64,000 nt of DNA, taken from assembly GCA_963978905.1 (NCBI GenBank), contig OZ022258.1, forward strand, positions 32,859,282 through 32,923,281, written 5' to 3'. The stretch is from Trichostrongylus colubriformis (Eukaryota; Nematoda; Chromadorea; Rhabditida; Trichostrongylidae). Under the pieces are notes generated by a model. It was given only the letters and a program-made list of their open reading frames with translations. It ran no database searches and was not told the DNA's origin. The translations under genes and the position numbers were made by a program. The stretch's first letter is position 1. Each line of letters begins with the position of its first letter. This document shows, one piece after another, positions 13,701 through 28,700 of the stretch.

Positions 13701-16700
13701 ATGGATGAAGACCTATTTGCTGAGCCAATACAAAAGTTCACTATACGTGATAACGAAGACGGCTGCAAGTATTCTAGCCTACCGTTTCGATATCGTCGGA
13801 TTTTCGAGCCCTAAATGGCAAGTGATTGAGGCTCATGAGGCTTGTAGGTTGGGTCTCTGCATCACTACCGGACCCTGACTTGAGACGTGCAAAAATATTA
13901 AATCTGTACGATCAAGCGTATTGGGTGCAACAATTCAGTTACATTGTCGATTGAGATCCTCGAACAATGAACAATGGAAGGCATGAAACTGATGGCGTTT
14001 CCAGCTCAGACGAATTAGGGATTGGGGCAACTGTTTGTTATGTCTCAGTACTCAGTTTTCCACTCGTTTCAGGTTTTGAGCGCTGATTCAAAATGCTCTG
14101 GAGCTCGCGCGACAAAATACCCGCAGCAACTTCAAATTGCAAGCCTCTATGGCATTGAAACCGATAACAATCAGGGGTCTCGCTCTCTGTTGTCTCTTAG
14201 GAGTCGGGCTATTCCATATCAGCATTGAAGCTCGAGACCTTTTTGTGGAGCTGAAGCGGTGTAAAATTTGAGGTTTTCGCGAGGATTCTGTCAGGTCGCC
14301 ATCAAACTTCACAATTTTGCGATTTCGCAGCGCTGAGCTCCACACGAATTACGGCATTGCGCAACCTCAAAGTCGTAGTATCGCGTGCAAAAAGGTGATG
14401 CCGTGAATCGCAAAATTGCATGAACGCGAAGTCTGACGGCAGTCACACACAAGTGTGAGGCTCCAGAGCGCAAAACTGTAGGAAAATTTTATTGCGCTGG
14501 GGAATAAGTCCTTGCGGTTTTTTTCAACCCCGTTTTTCACATTGTTTCCTTCATCTTTCGACAAAGCTTACTCGTGTTTTCGATAGAGCTTTTTTGCTCT
14601 ATGAAATGATACTATCAATTTTTCGATTTCTTCGAATACCCAATATTTATGAGGCTTGGAAATGAAGTAAGCTAAAGGCAAAAATTGGCACTTGCGCACC
14701 TTATCTTTCTCGTCTGCCATCGAGACCAAAAAATGTATGCGCATAAGTTTCGATAGAGCTTTTTCAGCTCTACAGAACGGTACTACTTTTTATTCGAATT
14801 GCTAAACCTTTTGCTGTTTTTAAGACTCACAAATGCAATACTCGCAAAAGTAAGCACTTTCGTTATCTTCTCTTCCTCGCTACCATCGAGATTGGAGAGG
14901 ATGTGCATATATGCAATCGGTAGGGCTTTTTTTGCTCTACAAAATGATACCACTCTTCTTTTGTATCCTCTCATATTTTTGCATGTAATAATGAGTTTCG
15001 AAATTACGTGAAGAAAATGAATTTTTTGGCAGAGTGTTTTGTATCATTCGATAGAGCTCTTTTTGCTCTACGAGGCATTGTTTACGGTTTTTGTTCGAAT
15101 TGATTTTTGCCATTTTTTAGATCATTTAAAAGTCGACGAAATCGAGCATTTTTGCTACATGTGTCCAAAATGCGCGATTTCGCCGACTTTTAAATGATCT
15201 AAAAAATGGCAAAAATCAATTCGAACAAAAACCGTAAACAATGCCTCGTAGAGCGAAAAGAGCTCTATCGAACGATATAAAACACTCTGCCGAAAAAATT
15301 GGTTTCCATTATGCAATACTGAATTGAAAAACAGGTGGAAGCTTATTCCTACATGCAAAAATATGAGAGGATACAAAAGAAGCGTGGTATCATTTTGTAG
15401 AGCGAAAAAAGCGCTATCGATTGCATATATACACATCCTCTTCAACCTCGATGGTAGGCGAGGAAGAGAAGATAACGAAAGTTTTAACATTTGCGAGTAT
15501 TGCATTCGTGAGTCTTTAAAACAGCAAAAGGTTGAGCGATTTGAATAAAAAGTAGTACCATTCTGTAGAGCTGAAAAAGCTTTATCGAAACATATACACA
15601 TACATTTTTTGGTCTCTATGGCAGACGAGAAAGATGAGGTGCGCAAGTGCCAATTTTTGCCTTTAGCTTACTTCATTTCCAAACCTCATAAATACTAGGT
15701 AGTCGAAGGAATCGAAAAACAGATAGTATCATTTTATAGAGCAAAAAAAGCTCTATCGAAGTCATGTATAAGCTTAATCGAAAGATGAAGGGAACACTGT
15801 GAAAAACGGGGTCAAAAAAACGCAAGGACTTATTCCCCAGCCCAATAGATGAGGGCATTTTAGATGAAATGAGTGGAAAGGATGAATGCCTAGCCATAAT
15901 GAGCAAACTTTTCCCGTTCATTAATCTAATTGGCCTCTAAACGCAATCAAGGTCATGCCGGTGGTTTTGGTCATCCCGGGTTATCCACTGTGTCAGAGTG
16001 ACAGCTCAATGGCCCTGGGTATTCCTTTAAGGTGAGCCCAACGATAGCTGTAGTCTGCGATACCCACAGGTGTCACTGGTTCACTTTGAACTGTTTACGT
16101 ATGCAATGTGTTTGGAGGCAATCATTTTCCTCTTTGCAAGCTCCTATAGAGCCAAACGAATTGTTTTTTGAATTGAATGAATGAGGTGATGGCGAACAAC
16201 GAAACCTCTTTATTGTATTGAATGTGACCTTAACAAACTCACATCCAAACAGCCTGATGCTAAGATTTTTGGAAGCCGCAATTTGGATATCCATTTATTC
16301 ACGAAACCACTATATTATATTGATTATGGCTTCGACAAACTCACATTCGAACAGCCTAATGATAAGATTTGCGGATGCAGGTACCTGGATATTCATCACT
16401 CTACTATCACTTTTGTTACTCCAAACCTCGATGATGACCATCGCTATTAGACTGATCATAGAATGGAGGATCCACTCGAGCTAAATCCAGATCTTCGGAC
16501 AATTCGAAGAGCGCTTCTCACAGCGGGTCACGTTCACCGTCAGGCGGAAATGTTCAAAAAAATACGACCCCCCCCCTTTCTTCAGGTTCCGCTATTTCTG
16601 TGGTTTCTACCCAGGCGACACGATTCACCAAGGAAATGAGGAGCCTACGCTATTCACCATGGAAATTAGGAGCCTACGGTCATAAAAAAATCAATAGGGC

Positions 16701-19700
16701 GAAATCAAGAGAATTTAAAACATGAGAAAACTCAGTGAGTACATTCCAAAACAAAAGCGTCTGACAAGGGAAAGGTCACAAATTTCCATGGAACATTAAT
16801 GAGACCCGGATGGGTCGATAGAGCTCCGAATACATATCATGTCAATGAAAATCAAAATTGCAAAATGCTATTTTGAAGCGAGTTGGGAGAGGTCGAAGTT
16901 TGCCTGTGATAACTTTTTGGCGGGGCACTTTGCCATCAGCACGGCTGGCAACGGCAATCGTGGCCTACTGGCAGCGATCCGGAATCTGCAGGATAGTGGA
17001 AGAGAGTTTGCTCGCTGCCGGTGGGGTTTTTTTTGCATTTTGTGTTCCATTGTCAGTAAAGGGTTTTCTTTCATTTCTGAACGTTTCCCTGTACTGGTAC
17101 CTATCGCATCATTTGCTCTGCCACATTTTTTGTAACTACTAACTTTACTCACAAGGGAAGGATACCAGGTAGAAGACACTCCCAAACCACAGGACTTGAG
17201 CGTTGTTGCGAAAAAAGATTATGATATTCACGTACATAGGGTAGCATTACCCCTCTGTGCAAATTTTTAGCCAAATCCAGTTTTTGGTCGGTCTAATTTC
17301 GGAAAATTAGGGGTGACCAGGGGGTGAAGGGGTAGTCTTTGAACTTTCTTCTGCAAAAAATCCTGCAACCTGAACAAGATAACCTACACATACCTGTTGC
17401 ACTTCCCATCGCACCGAAAGTACGTAACAAGCGTCAAATAAGAGCATTCCCTAGGCAGCGGTTAACGACTTCCTTTTCCGAAATTTGGTCCAATTCTCGA
17501 ATTGGCTAGAAACTTGTTCTTTGGGTACTTGATTCCCTGAGTACGAGAATTACACAGGTTTTGCACGAGAAAGATTGGCTCGCGCGTCATGGGCTTCTGA
17601 ACGTACCATGTAATAGGGGTCTGTACCCTAATGTCAGGATGCCGCACTGCGGCATGTCGCAAGTCAAACAATGCGGACGAGCTAAATGGTTGGGTCCCGA
17701 AGTGATTAGAAGTCAACTGCGTATCGCACCATTTGCATTACGTTGTAATCGTTCCAAGACCCAACTACCGCGACGCGCAAAGCTCGCACACACTGTGTCG
17801 CACGCCGCTCATCGTCATGCGGCATCCTGACATTAGGGTACAAACCCATGTAATAGCATTATTAATCCAACTGAACGTCCATAACTCCCTTCAGAGAATC
17901 ATTTGGCAGATATTGTACACAGGTTTGAAATCAGCGTGGCTGGATTCACGCTATTACTCAAATGCACATCGAGTAATATGTGTCTAATCGCGAATGGCCA
18001 CTTCGAACTGTTTCCTTCCCTTGTGAGTAATATTAGTAGTTACAAATAAAGTGGCAGAGTAAATGATGGGTGCCATAGGCACCAGTACAAGTGCCCTACC
18101 TTGTTTCCTATTTGTGAGGTGCTGCTTTCTGTCCTTCGAGTTCTTGAGTGAAGATAAAGTTGAATGTCGCTTTCGTATTTGAACACACTTACTAGTTCTC
18201 TCTCATCTCCTCTTTACACTACGAACCCTCAATCTGAGGAGATCCCCATGTCGAGGATTCCTCGACGGAGGCTTGTTACCCTGGCTGCATGTCATAAGAG
18301 AATGAGTTCGAAACGCAGCGTCGAAACATCTGTTCTAATAAGCCACTGCACTCACTGTCTTCAATAATTGGCTGGTCTGCCTATGGACTTGGCGATTCGC
18401 ATTTGCTGCAGATTGTCGATGGAAGATCCCGATATGCGTCCGATCGCTCACCACTATGCCATGGTTTTTCCTTTTATCACTATCGTTTCAGCGGCAGTTG
18501 AGTACCATAACTTTAAGGAAACCGGAATGTGAGGTATTCTAGGCGGCGAATAATTTTCACCATGTTTCAGGCTGCCCATTTGGAGGGTACTACTCAAAAA
18601 GCGCATTGTAAACCACAACTACAGGCGATTCCTTTATCCACTGAGCTACAACAGGCCATTCCTGTATCCACTGGGCTACAAAGCAGTGTAAGTCCAGCAC
18701 TGTATTCGAGGTTCTACTTTTCCCGTCCATAAATGAATTGATCATAGCCTGGTTGGAATTGCTTATAGGTAGATCAGAGGTGAGTCGTTTAGGACGGGGG
18801 CGTTCGAGGAGAGTAATATTTCGCCGTGGATCTGAATAAGAGTGAAACGGAGCTAAGTAGGAAGGAGGTGATTGAATCGAAACGAGAATCTGAAATTCTA
18901 CTCTCTTCGCCTACCCCATCTTACGCTCGACAGAGAAGGAGAACGATCATCTGAACTGCTGAAGTTTCAACTTTACTCACCAAGCATTTTGCTTTTTTTT
19001 TAAAGAGAAACAACACGAACCTGCACGTTTCTTACCGCGTTTGTGATTAGCTGATGTCTTTCTTACGCCTCGCTGACCTCTAATTGTTTGAATTTTTAAT
19101 TTAGACTATAAACTTCAATCTTCCTCCACCATCCATTCCAATACCAAATTTTCCTGCTCAGCAAACTATGCTGCCTCCTGCATGTGTAAGTTTCGAACTA
19201 CTTTGGAAAAAAATTCCGCGAAGAAATAATGGGTTGAGTTCAAGATATACCACGCGATAATCTGATTGGTTGCTTAATTTTTGGGTCCCTGGATAACTGC
19301 TCAGGCTGCACCCTTGTGGCTGCTGCACGGTACACCCTTATGTGTTTTGCCCGCTTGAACACAACTACGCCACGCCCACCCAACCAAGTCACACCTAGCT
19401 TTAGACGAACGAATATTCAATGTGGAACCTGCCTTCTTCATAGAAATGGCTGTTTCATTGAGAGATCTCCTCTTACTGCAGGTTTTCTTTTCATGTGAGC
19501 GTCACGTCGGAAATTTGTTCGTTCAAAGCCGGGTGTGACATGGTTGGGTGGGCGTGTTTTGGTTGTGTTCGAGCAGCACAAAATTGCAGCCCGAGCAGTC
19601 AACTAGAGACCTACTTACCTCAGGGAAGTAAGTCCCCAATCTGATTATTGCGTGGTGTGTCTTTAGGCGAGAAACATAAAAGGTATTATATTTGTTATTT

Positions 19701-22700
19701 GAGGTGTCGATTGGCATGGGACCAGTCCCACCTCCCATGATGTTGCCAAGCTTCGGGTGTCCATTTCCGCCTGTAAGTTCCCATATGGTTTGGACTTCAT
19801 GTTGCTTTCTTAAGGTAGTGAAGTTTCTGCATATTGGTGGTTAGAATGTTTTTTGTTACAAGAGACCGGATCATGGTAGCACAAATCTCAGCGGCTCATG
19901 GGGTCATAACTCGAATTCTTTTCTATTTTCAAGGGTTGATGCAGCATCCTTAGTTAACTGATGGTATTTTGAAGAAGGGACACCATTGCGAACGAAGCAT
20001 TTCCACTTAGGCTACGGGTTTGTCCGCGTCTGAATGTATAACAGTTTACTAGAAACTCTAAAATCGAATATTCGGAGTTTCAACAACAGCTAGAAGAAAG
20101 GGGTGAGTTGTGATGGGCGGCAGCGTGTAGCAGTCTTGTGGTTGCTAGGGGGCAGAGTTTTTGTTATGTATATTGTGGGAAGTGACACATGTGTGTTCGC
20201 AGAATGGGAGGATTCACTCCCAACAGTAGGTGATGATAAAGACTTTCATGGTCAACATGAACTTACAGGCTGAAGGATTTTGTGGGACCACATGGAAGCG
20301 TGCTATCAGTTAGCAGGAGCATAAAGCACGAAGCAATCGACGTCGATCAGTTTTTTTTTTGTAATGCACACCCTTTACTCGGCCTTTCTGTAACTCTGTG
20401 GGGGAGATACATTTTGAAGCGTCATTGTCGCTTCAATGTTATCGTCGCCGTTTTCAGCGCTAAAATCGGCTCTGGAAGAAACAAAGAACTTCACATTGGA
20501 ACCGCGGAGCGTAATGGAATGAGCAGGGGAAAGGCTGTCTGTGTTCATTATGTCGGTCAACTCCATCCTGGTAACTCACAGTTACAGGAGTGACGGTTGG
20601 GACGCACAGCCATTAGGAACGCTAGGACACGCGATGACCATGCCCAACCTTATGACGTGTTCGCGTTACAGTGGCATCACCTACTCATGAGTACAGTGGA
20701 ATAGACTTGTACGGAGGATAAGATTTACATGAATAAATAGTCTGGATAACCTATGGTATAGTGCTGAAGGCTACAAGCTGTCACAAGGTCGCATGCTGAA
20801 GTCAAAATCCGTGTGTCCCAGTTCACCCCAGTTCCCGAAGTCCTCCCGTCTACAATGGTCTTGAAAGTCACTCGGTGAACAAGTCCATAACGAGATCGAT
20901 CACGTCATTTGCAATCGAAGGTTTGCCCTGACCGACGTCGATGTCCCGAAGTTCTATACGGGATCAACCATCGACTCGTCCGCGCAAGATTTTTCTTTTC
21001 GATACGTGGAAGGAGAGTTGCGAAGTACTAGGAGCGAAACTCAAGACTTCAGCAGTTGTGACCACTTTGTTTCTCTCGCGGGTGTATGGGACGATTTCGT
21101 TATCGAAAGCATCGACGACCACTACAGCCGGCTCATTGAACATCTTCACGATAGTGGTAGGAGGGCAGAGAAGTCGAAGGTTACAAAAGGCGTCGTTCTT
21201 TGGAAACTCTCGAGCTGATACGCCAACGTGGAGCCGCACGAGAAACAGGTGATTATCACCTGACGTTCGAACTTGCGAAGCAATGCTGGGAGGCGATAAA
21301 AACAGACCTCGAGGAAAGACAAGCAGCAGTGCTGGCTGAAGTAGCGGAAGCGAGGAACACAAGGAGGGAAGAGTAGTAGTGCTGGCTGAAGCAGCAGAAG
21401 CTGGTAGGGGCATCCGCAATGCCTGCCTAGATTTCGCCAGCCATCGGACATGAAAGACCGATCTCCGGCATCGGGATGGTGCAGTTACTGCTTCCCGAAA
21501 AGAAATGGAGAAGGTCATTCACGACTTCCCATGTCCACCTGCCTAGGAACAATCTGAGGCAGGATGGATATGTGGCTCTTTCAGTTCTTCCAAGCGAACT
21601 CCGACACCCCATTTCGTCGGTGGAGAATAGTACAGTAGTGTCTCCGACAGGATCGGACCAGAACATCTGAAGAATCTACCGTCGGTTATCGTCAAATCTG
21701 GTCCTACTCTGCACACGCTACCTGTCGGAATGCAAAGTACCCACTTCGAGTATTCCGACAGGTTTTTGTTGCTTTATAAGTAGGGACGATTGGCAGTAAT
21801 CGTCCAATCGCTGTCTACAAGCTCTTTTCTCGAGTCATCTTGTATAAGATTGGCGGAACCTCAGACGAAGGACCGCCATGCGGGCAAGCGGGATATCGGG
21901 TTGAGTACAGTGAATCACATCCACACGGTCATCAGGCTCACTGAAGTGTCGCGAGAGTGCAAAGTGCCGTTGTGTCTCACATTCATCGATTTGAGATTTG
22001 AAGAAAGGCCTCGATTCCGTTGAACAGAAGCGGTCATTGAAGCTTTGGGGAATTAGGGCGTGCCTACTCAGTACAAAAGAATACTTCGTAAGCTCTCGCA
22101 ACTTTGCGAACAAAATGTCAAAATTCTACTGGGAGATCATAATTGACGTGAACAGAGGGGTTCGCAAGGCGACACCATCTCGCCTAGACTATTCAGCTCC
22201 ACCCCTACCCTTGAGTACGTCATGCGTCAGTTGGAATGGGAAGGTATGGGAGTGAAAGTCCATGGCCGAAATCTACATCTCCTCCGCTTCGTTGACGACG
22301 CCGTGCTCCTGACTTTGCAGCATGCTGTGCGAATGCTAGCTATTTTCGACTGCGAGTGTGGGAAATTGGCTTACAGCTGGACTCAACGAAGACGATGTTC
22401 ATGGAGACGGATATTCGATGCTCCATTAACGCTCAACCGGACGAACATCCCTGAATGCTTCAACCGTTAGTGCCGGGTTGAAGCATTCAGGGATGTTCGT
22501 CGGGAAATCCATATGATGAACGACTTAGTATCAGAGCTGAGCAGGAGGAAAAGAGCGGCGTGTGAAGCGGTAAAGAAGACGAAAAACATCCGGCTCCGCC
22601 CCCATCTCTGTGATATCGCTGTTCTTCCTACTTTGACATGTGTCTCAGAGAGTTGGACTCTACGCGAGCAGAAAGAGCATACGGTTGGCGTCATCCAACG

Positions 22701-25700
22701 TGCCACTGAAAGGACGATGCTAGGAGCATTCCGATATTCGTAAGTGCAGGGGGAATCCAGAGTTGCGAACTACGTCGACGACCGGAGATCAGGGACGCCG
22801 CCGTGTTTGCCAGAGAATCGAAGATTATATGGGCCGGACACGTTATGCGATATTGCGAGATTGTTGGACCAAAGAGGTTACCGACTGGATACTTTGAGAC
22901 GTTAAACGAGAAACCTGGACGATCGCCGGCTTGGTGGTCAGACTTTTTCACGAAAGCTCTGCGAAAGAAACGATAGCCTCCGTGTTTCTGCAGCTAGAAA
23001 GGTTTACTGGACTTCTGTGGCTCGCTACAGGGATAAATGAAGACGTTACTGACGCCTGCTCGAGGTTCTCGATGAGCATTGTGGCGACAGATGATACAGG
23101 AGACAGAAGAATTTCTTCAAGCATATTTGAGCTCAAGAAACGCAAAACACTGTTAGCTAAGCGAACGAGCTCCTGTGGCGATGTGTGGTGGTTTCGCCAT
23201 GTTAGCAAAAATGCGGAGAATGTGCCTGATATGCACAGTGTTGAAGGTAGCATTCTGAAGTAGACCCTTCAGCGATTGGGGATATTGGATGAATTAACAC
23301 GGACAGGTGTCGTGTGAGTGATGGATGCAGAAGAGGTCATATCCTTCCACTGAAGCAAATCGATTTCATGTCACGATTCCCTCATTTTAAAAAATTGTGT
23401 CCACAGTAATTTGAGTCTTTCTCATTCCTCTCGTGCCCCATGTAGCTCCAAAGTTCTATCCACACGGATAACTTTGACGATGTCGGGATGTGGAGTAAGG
23501 CCGCTTTGAACTTTGCGACACGTGCTCAGGCACTGCCGTCGACGGCGACAATCGAATGCCCGTCGCCGGAGGCGCTCGCGAATCTTGCCACAGTTAAGCA
23601 CTATGACAAGACATATTGGCTTGAGCTTCCGCCTCGATCATGACTCTATGTCATCATGTAGTATCATTGCTTCCAACGTTATAGATAGAGCGCATCATAA
23701 TAGTGCCGGCGTTGCCACGTATGCAGGCGCTTAATTGCTGCCGTCACCGTCGGTGCCGCAAAGCATGAACGCGGCCTAGAACGGCGCCTTCATTATCCAC
23801 TTTTTTTTCGATTTTGTTGGTCTTGATTTGCTTCCTACATCGCAGCCCTGAGTGCGTGACCGTTACCTTCTGCTCTTCAGTCTCGCCTAATATTATCTAC
23901 GTAGACGATGCTTGCGGGGATGTGTGTCTGCCGGTTCACGGTTTTTTGTGTGAAACCTTGCACGAAGGTCGTAGTGAGCAAGGAAACGGAACTGTTAGGG
24001 AATAAGTCAACTGGAATTTTCGTGGACGATTCCTTCAATCAGTAGGCATGAGCTTGATATAAGCAGTTTTTGAGAAACACCAGTAACTTATAAAAGCTGC
24101 AAAAGAGTAGCTAAGGGCAGAAAAAACTATGACTCGCTCAGAGCATCCTGAAGATTCCCGAATATTGGCATCTGAGGTGACACCGGGTAGTAAAAGACTA
24201 AGGATAAGAGAGTTGACAAATATGCACAACGTACTCGAGTAGAACGTACATTATCCAGCTCCGTTTTACGAAAGGCCGAGAAACGTTGGCAGAATCGTCC
24301 ACATCCAGAAATTAGAAGAGTGGTCCGGAGCAGTTTATGAAATTGAGCTTTGATTTTTGCACAGCTATTCAGATGAAGTGGCCTCTCTCTTTGTAGCTTC
24401 CGCCTTTCCAGTATGGAATTGCTCCTCCTATGTCTACAGTGGTACCACAACCAGCGCCTGTCGAATCTCGCGTAAGTCTAGTGCAGTTACTCTTGCGGAT
24501 ATTTGCACTGAGCTTACTTTTATTTTTTTTTGGAACCCATGAACCTATTCCTCTATTCACTGGAAGTCATGAGGTTTTTCGAGTACTTCTGAGGAGGTCT
24601 GATTCCAGTGGGAACGCTACAACCTCTTACTGACCTCAAACTTGAGTATGAAGGGAATGGAGCCAGGATTACAGAAAATGGTTGTGTAAGAGCCAAGCTC
24701 GTGGTGCGCTATTTCAGCCGAACCTTGTGGTCCTCACTTCAAACTCTCGCGTTGTACAGTCGACCCCTATACCAACAGTTGACACCGCAGTGGTTTTGCG
24801 TCCAGTTACTGTCGAAAAGGTAATAGCTGTTTGCGTCACTGGATGCTTCATACGCTTTTTATATGAAATGGTAAAAGCCAAAATCGTATCTTGAGGATTG
24901 CCTCATTCAATCTGTCCATTCAGGGAAGTGGCACCAAGTTTTCTCCTTCGGAGATGGCCAAACGCGATGAGGAAAAATTGGTCAAGTGTAACTGGGAAGT
25001 TCAGAAGGCATTACTGTTCAAACTTCCGCTGAATAGGGTGAGCTCATGACTTCCGCTCTGCATGTATATGAGCAAATCACATACAGATAGTTCAGGTATT
25101 AAATCTCTTCTTCCATATGAGGGGTCGCGTTCGAGGCAACCCACGGTTGAACAACATGTTCAGTCTTCTTCCGAATCGTTTTCGTAAGTCTTCACTTCTT
25201 TTTAATGTATTCAGCGGTGATTTCAGAAGCAGTTCCAGACAGTTTTGAGCTGTCTGCATAATATTTCCATTCCAAAAAATGTCTTTCTTTGGAATACCTA
25301 TTGAATCGCCCATCTTACGTTCAAATGTTTCAGTTATCCAACCAATTGTAAGTCGAAAGGTTTACAGCATTTCTTACAATTGTCAATCCCAACGTGTTTG
25401 ATAATACTAACAAGACCCTCTGTTTGCCAGAAGAGCTTATCGTGTGGTTTCTCCTGAGAAAAATTCATTCATCAAGCATAGCTTCACGATGTTAGGAGTA
25501 ACAAAATTTTGCATGAGTTCAATCGAGCCCACCTATCGTAAGTATGTAGCCATGTGGTGATACGCTTGTCTTTCTACAGAAAAGAATCCTTTGAAATTGA
25601 AAAATTCGTTCTCGTAGATCCTCACGTTTGACTTTGGGAGATGTATACTCTGCTCAGAAGAACTTTTCGCGATAGTTTAGGTTAGTTGTTACAGTGAAAG

Positions 25701-28700
25701 GTGAGTTTTTTTTTGTGAGCTGCTGTTATTCGGCGCGGCCTGCTACGAAAATTTATTACTAGGTGTGCGCAGAATAGGTGGCCAAAATGGATCACTTTTC
25801 TCAAAACGTCATAACTTCGCTCAGACACAACTTTATTTGTCGAAACAAAAACCATTCGAATCTACACAACCTTGTCAACGATCTGGTAGAGGAAATATGC
25901 CATCACGATCAAATTCTGGATTGCGAGAATTAATAATGTCAAGAATGGCATTTTTACCGTGCATAGTATCGGCGAATTTTCTCTGAGGCAGATTTACATC
26001 GAGAACCCGGAGAAAGTGGTAATCCGTCAGGGATAGGTCTGTGGAATAAGGGGGGTGAGGGAGAGTCTCGATGCCTAACTGCATCTGTTTCTGCCGGGTG
26101 ACTTGTGAGGTGTGGGGTTTTGCGTTGTTTTGCGCACCCAGCAAAAGATGATGCAGTTAGGCATCGAGACTCTTCCTCACCCCCTTATTCCGCAGACCCA
26201 TCCCTGACGGATCACCACTTTTTCCGGGTTCTCGATGTAAATCTGCCTCAAAAAAAATTCGCCGATATTATGCACGGTAAAAATGCCATTCTTGACATTA
26301 TTAATTCTCGCAGTCCAGAATCTGATCGTGATGGCATATTTTTTCATCAGATCCTTGGCAAAACTCTGTAGATTCGAACGGTTTTTATTTCGACAAATGA
26401 AGTTGTGCCTGAGCGAAGTTATGACCAGTTATGATTTGGCCATTTATTCTGCAAACACCTAATACAAGGATAGGGAGTTATGGGCAAAATTGTAGTATAA
26501 CACGGGACTTCAGTCCGCTCTTTGCGTTTTGTCGGAGGCCGAGGCTGTTACCCGTGACGATCTTTATGACCTTTTCGTGCTCTCTTTGATATATTTCGTG
26601 CTATTACACGAGTTTGAGCGGGCGCTAGGCGGAGAGACGAGCAACAGGGACGCAGTCCACGTGGTCACCACTGCTGCTACCATCCACGTCGAGTGAGGAT
26701 TCAATTACAGGACGCGAGGAAAGTATCAACCGCTTGACAAATTTCTACCACACTAAAAGAATGAGATATCAGAATGCCTCACCATACCTAAACAAAAGGA
26801 AACATCTACATGAATTCCAGTGCATATGTGGTCAGCAATTATTACCAACAAACTTTTGCATTATGTGCTTGAAATTAGATAAAATCGCTTCTGGTTCGCA
26901 TTTAATGATGAGGGAAGGTATCTGCCGTGTGGGTCGCTGGTGGTCGTCGTGGAACTAATTCCGATGACTTCCAGCATGACGCGTGCCCGGCCCATAAGGC
27001 GTGATCAGTGCAACAGTGGTCTCGAATTTTCCTCCGCGACCCCACCTCCTAGCAAAAGCGACCAACAAATATAGCGGATCTCAATGCGCCAGACTATTCT
27101 GTTTGGTGTACCCTGGAGATTAAAACCTGAGGTACTTTTCACAGTTGAATCCATGCTTTCAAAGTGCTCTGGTGAAGGTTCGGGTGTTGTGGAAGAATCT
27201 GCTCGCAAAATGGAGTAAGCTCACCCTAACTATTGACAAAGGAGGCCCATCAGGACATGATGGTATTTTAAAGCGGTTTTTCCATTCTTTAGAGCCTCAT
27301 ATATGAATCAAAAGCGGTTGTGGCTAAATGGTTTGGGGATGCCGGAAAACGGTTGATGGTTCGATCTCCACTAGGGCAAATTTTTGCATTTTTTGTGTAG
27401 TTGACGATTGTCTGGTTGATCTGCCAACACTTATAATACAGGAGCTAGGCGTTTTCCCGCAAAGCGCGTGTGATATTCATGCTCAGAAGGTCGAAGTCAC
27501 CTAAGGAACAAATGTCCAGCCTAATCGAGATTTTGACCCAGGTAAGTTTGAAAAGTTGGGCAACCACTAGCACCACCACCACAGTCCAAAACACTCAACG
27601 AAAAGAGATCGCTAGCCTATGTCATTGAAATATTTGCTATTTTTTACCATTGAATAGTGTTGCTAAGTGCAGATCGCATGGAATGGTTCCATTCTGTACA
27701 TGTTTTACTGTATTCTAGCGAAACTATTAGCTTTTTGTTTCAAAATAGAAAGTGACTATGTGAACATGGCCACCCCACTGCTTCGAAGCTGGTGCAAAAT
27801 CTCAATTTCGATAGTATTTTGCTTCCAGGGCTCTCTGAGCACGAGTATCTTACATACTGTTATTGCACGGAAATAATGACTGGTTCGCGTGCTAGGGGTG
27901 CTGAAGGGTCCAGCCTGAACAGATAAACCACTGGAAACTTGTAGATGGGTTCGGTTTGGTGTCTGGCTAGCATCGAAAATTGCTGCCATCTTGCATGTGC
28001 GCAAGTGGTTCAGCGCTGGACAAAGAAAATCCAAAAAATGCAAAAATTGATTTGTCAGGAAGGAAGTCGTCAACTTTCTCTCACAGTTCCAATGACAGTC
28101 CATCCTGCTCCATTTCGCCATCCAACCGCTGCTAGTGTTCCGCCCTCTGCATTCGCCATGAGTTTTCCATGCCCCATTACCACTTACAATAAGTGGCTCT
28201 ACATTTTGATCCAGCTCGCATTAATTTTGACGTAGGTTTATAAGAAAATCTTTTAATATTCATGTACTGAAAGCCCCAGCTGAAAGGCACTGCAACAATT
28301 GTGTCCAAATTGCTTCCTTCTAAGGAACTTTTTTTGTCACTCATTTTTTGCCACCCCCCCCCCCTCCACCCCCAGGACCATTCGGCCGAATTTAAGACTG
28401 TTTTTTTGTCTCATGTATGTGACCCTATAGAATGCAAAAAAAAAACCGTTTTGAAGAGGCTCGCCATGCCCTCATGGGCCTCCCAAGTGAGAGATATGCC
28501 TTCAAGATGAGTGAAGCTTCAAACCAAGTTTCGTACGAAATCTGGAAATATGCACATTATCAAGAGAAGGACGATCGAGCGGTATAGTTTCCAACACAGC
28601 TGCAAGCATCGCGCACACGGCGATCAGTTTTCGGGATAACTCCGTTGCTTCACTTGTAGTGGAGGATCAAGGAAGTCTGCCTAGGGAAAAAATAAGCGCA

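Noticed and set aside
14073..14228. Possible exon after TTTCAG
   Set aside because: No donor in a usable phase and no similarity to any block.
15155..15646. Minus-strand open frame of 163 codons
   Set aside because: It lies wholly inside the 1.36 kb palindrome and consists of repeat-derived words (FFALQNDTT recurring); the mirrored arm has the matching frame. No protein motif.
20964..21518. Minus-strand frame of 184 codons
   Set aside because: Antisense of the RTE LINE, whose plus strand carries the recognisable endonuclease to reverse transcriptase order.
25430..25536. Possible exon between TTTGCCAG and GTAAGT
   Set aside because: Its phases (2 in, 1 out) cannot be joined to blocks 2 and 3 of module 1, and no other module has a counterpart.
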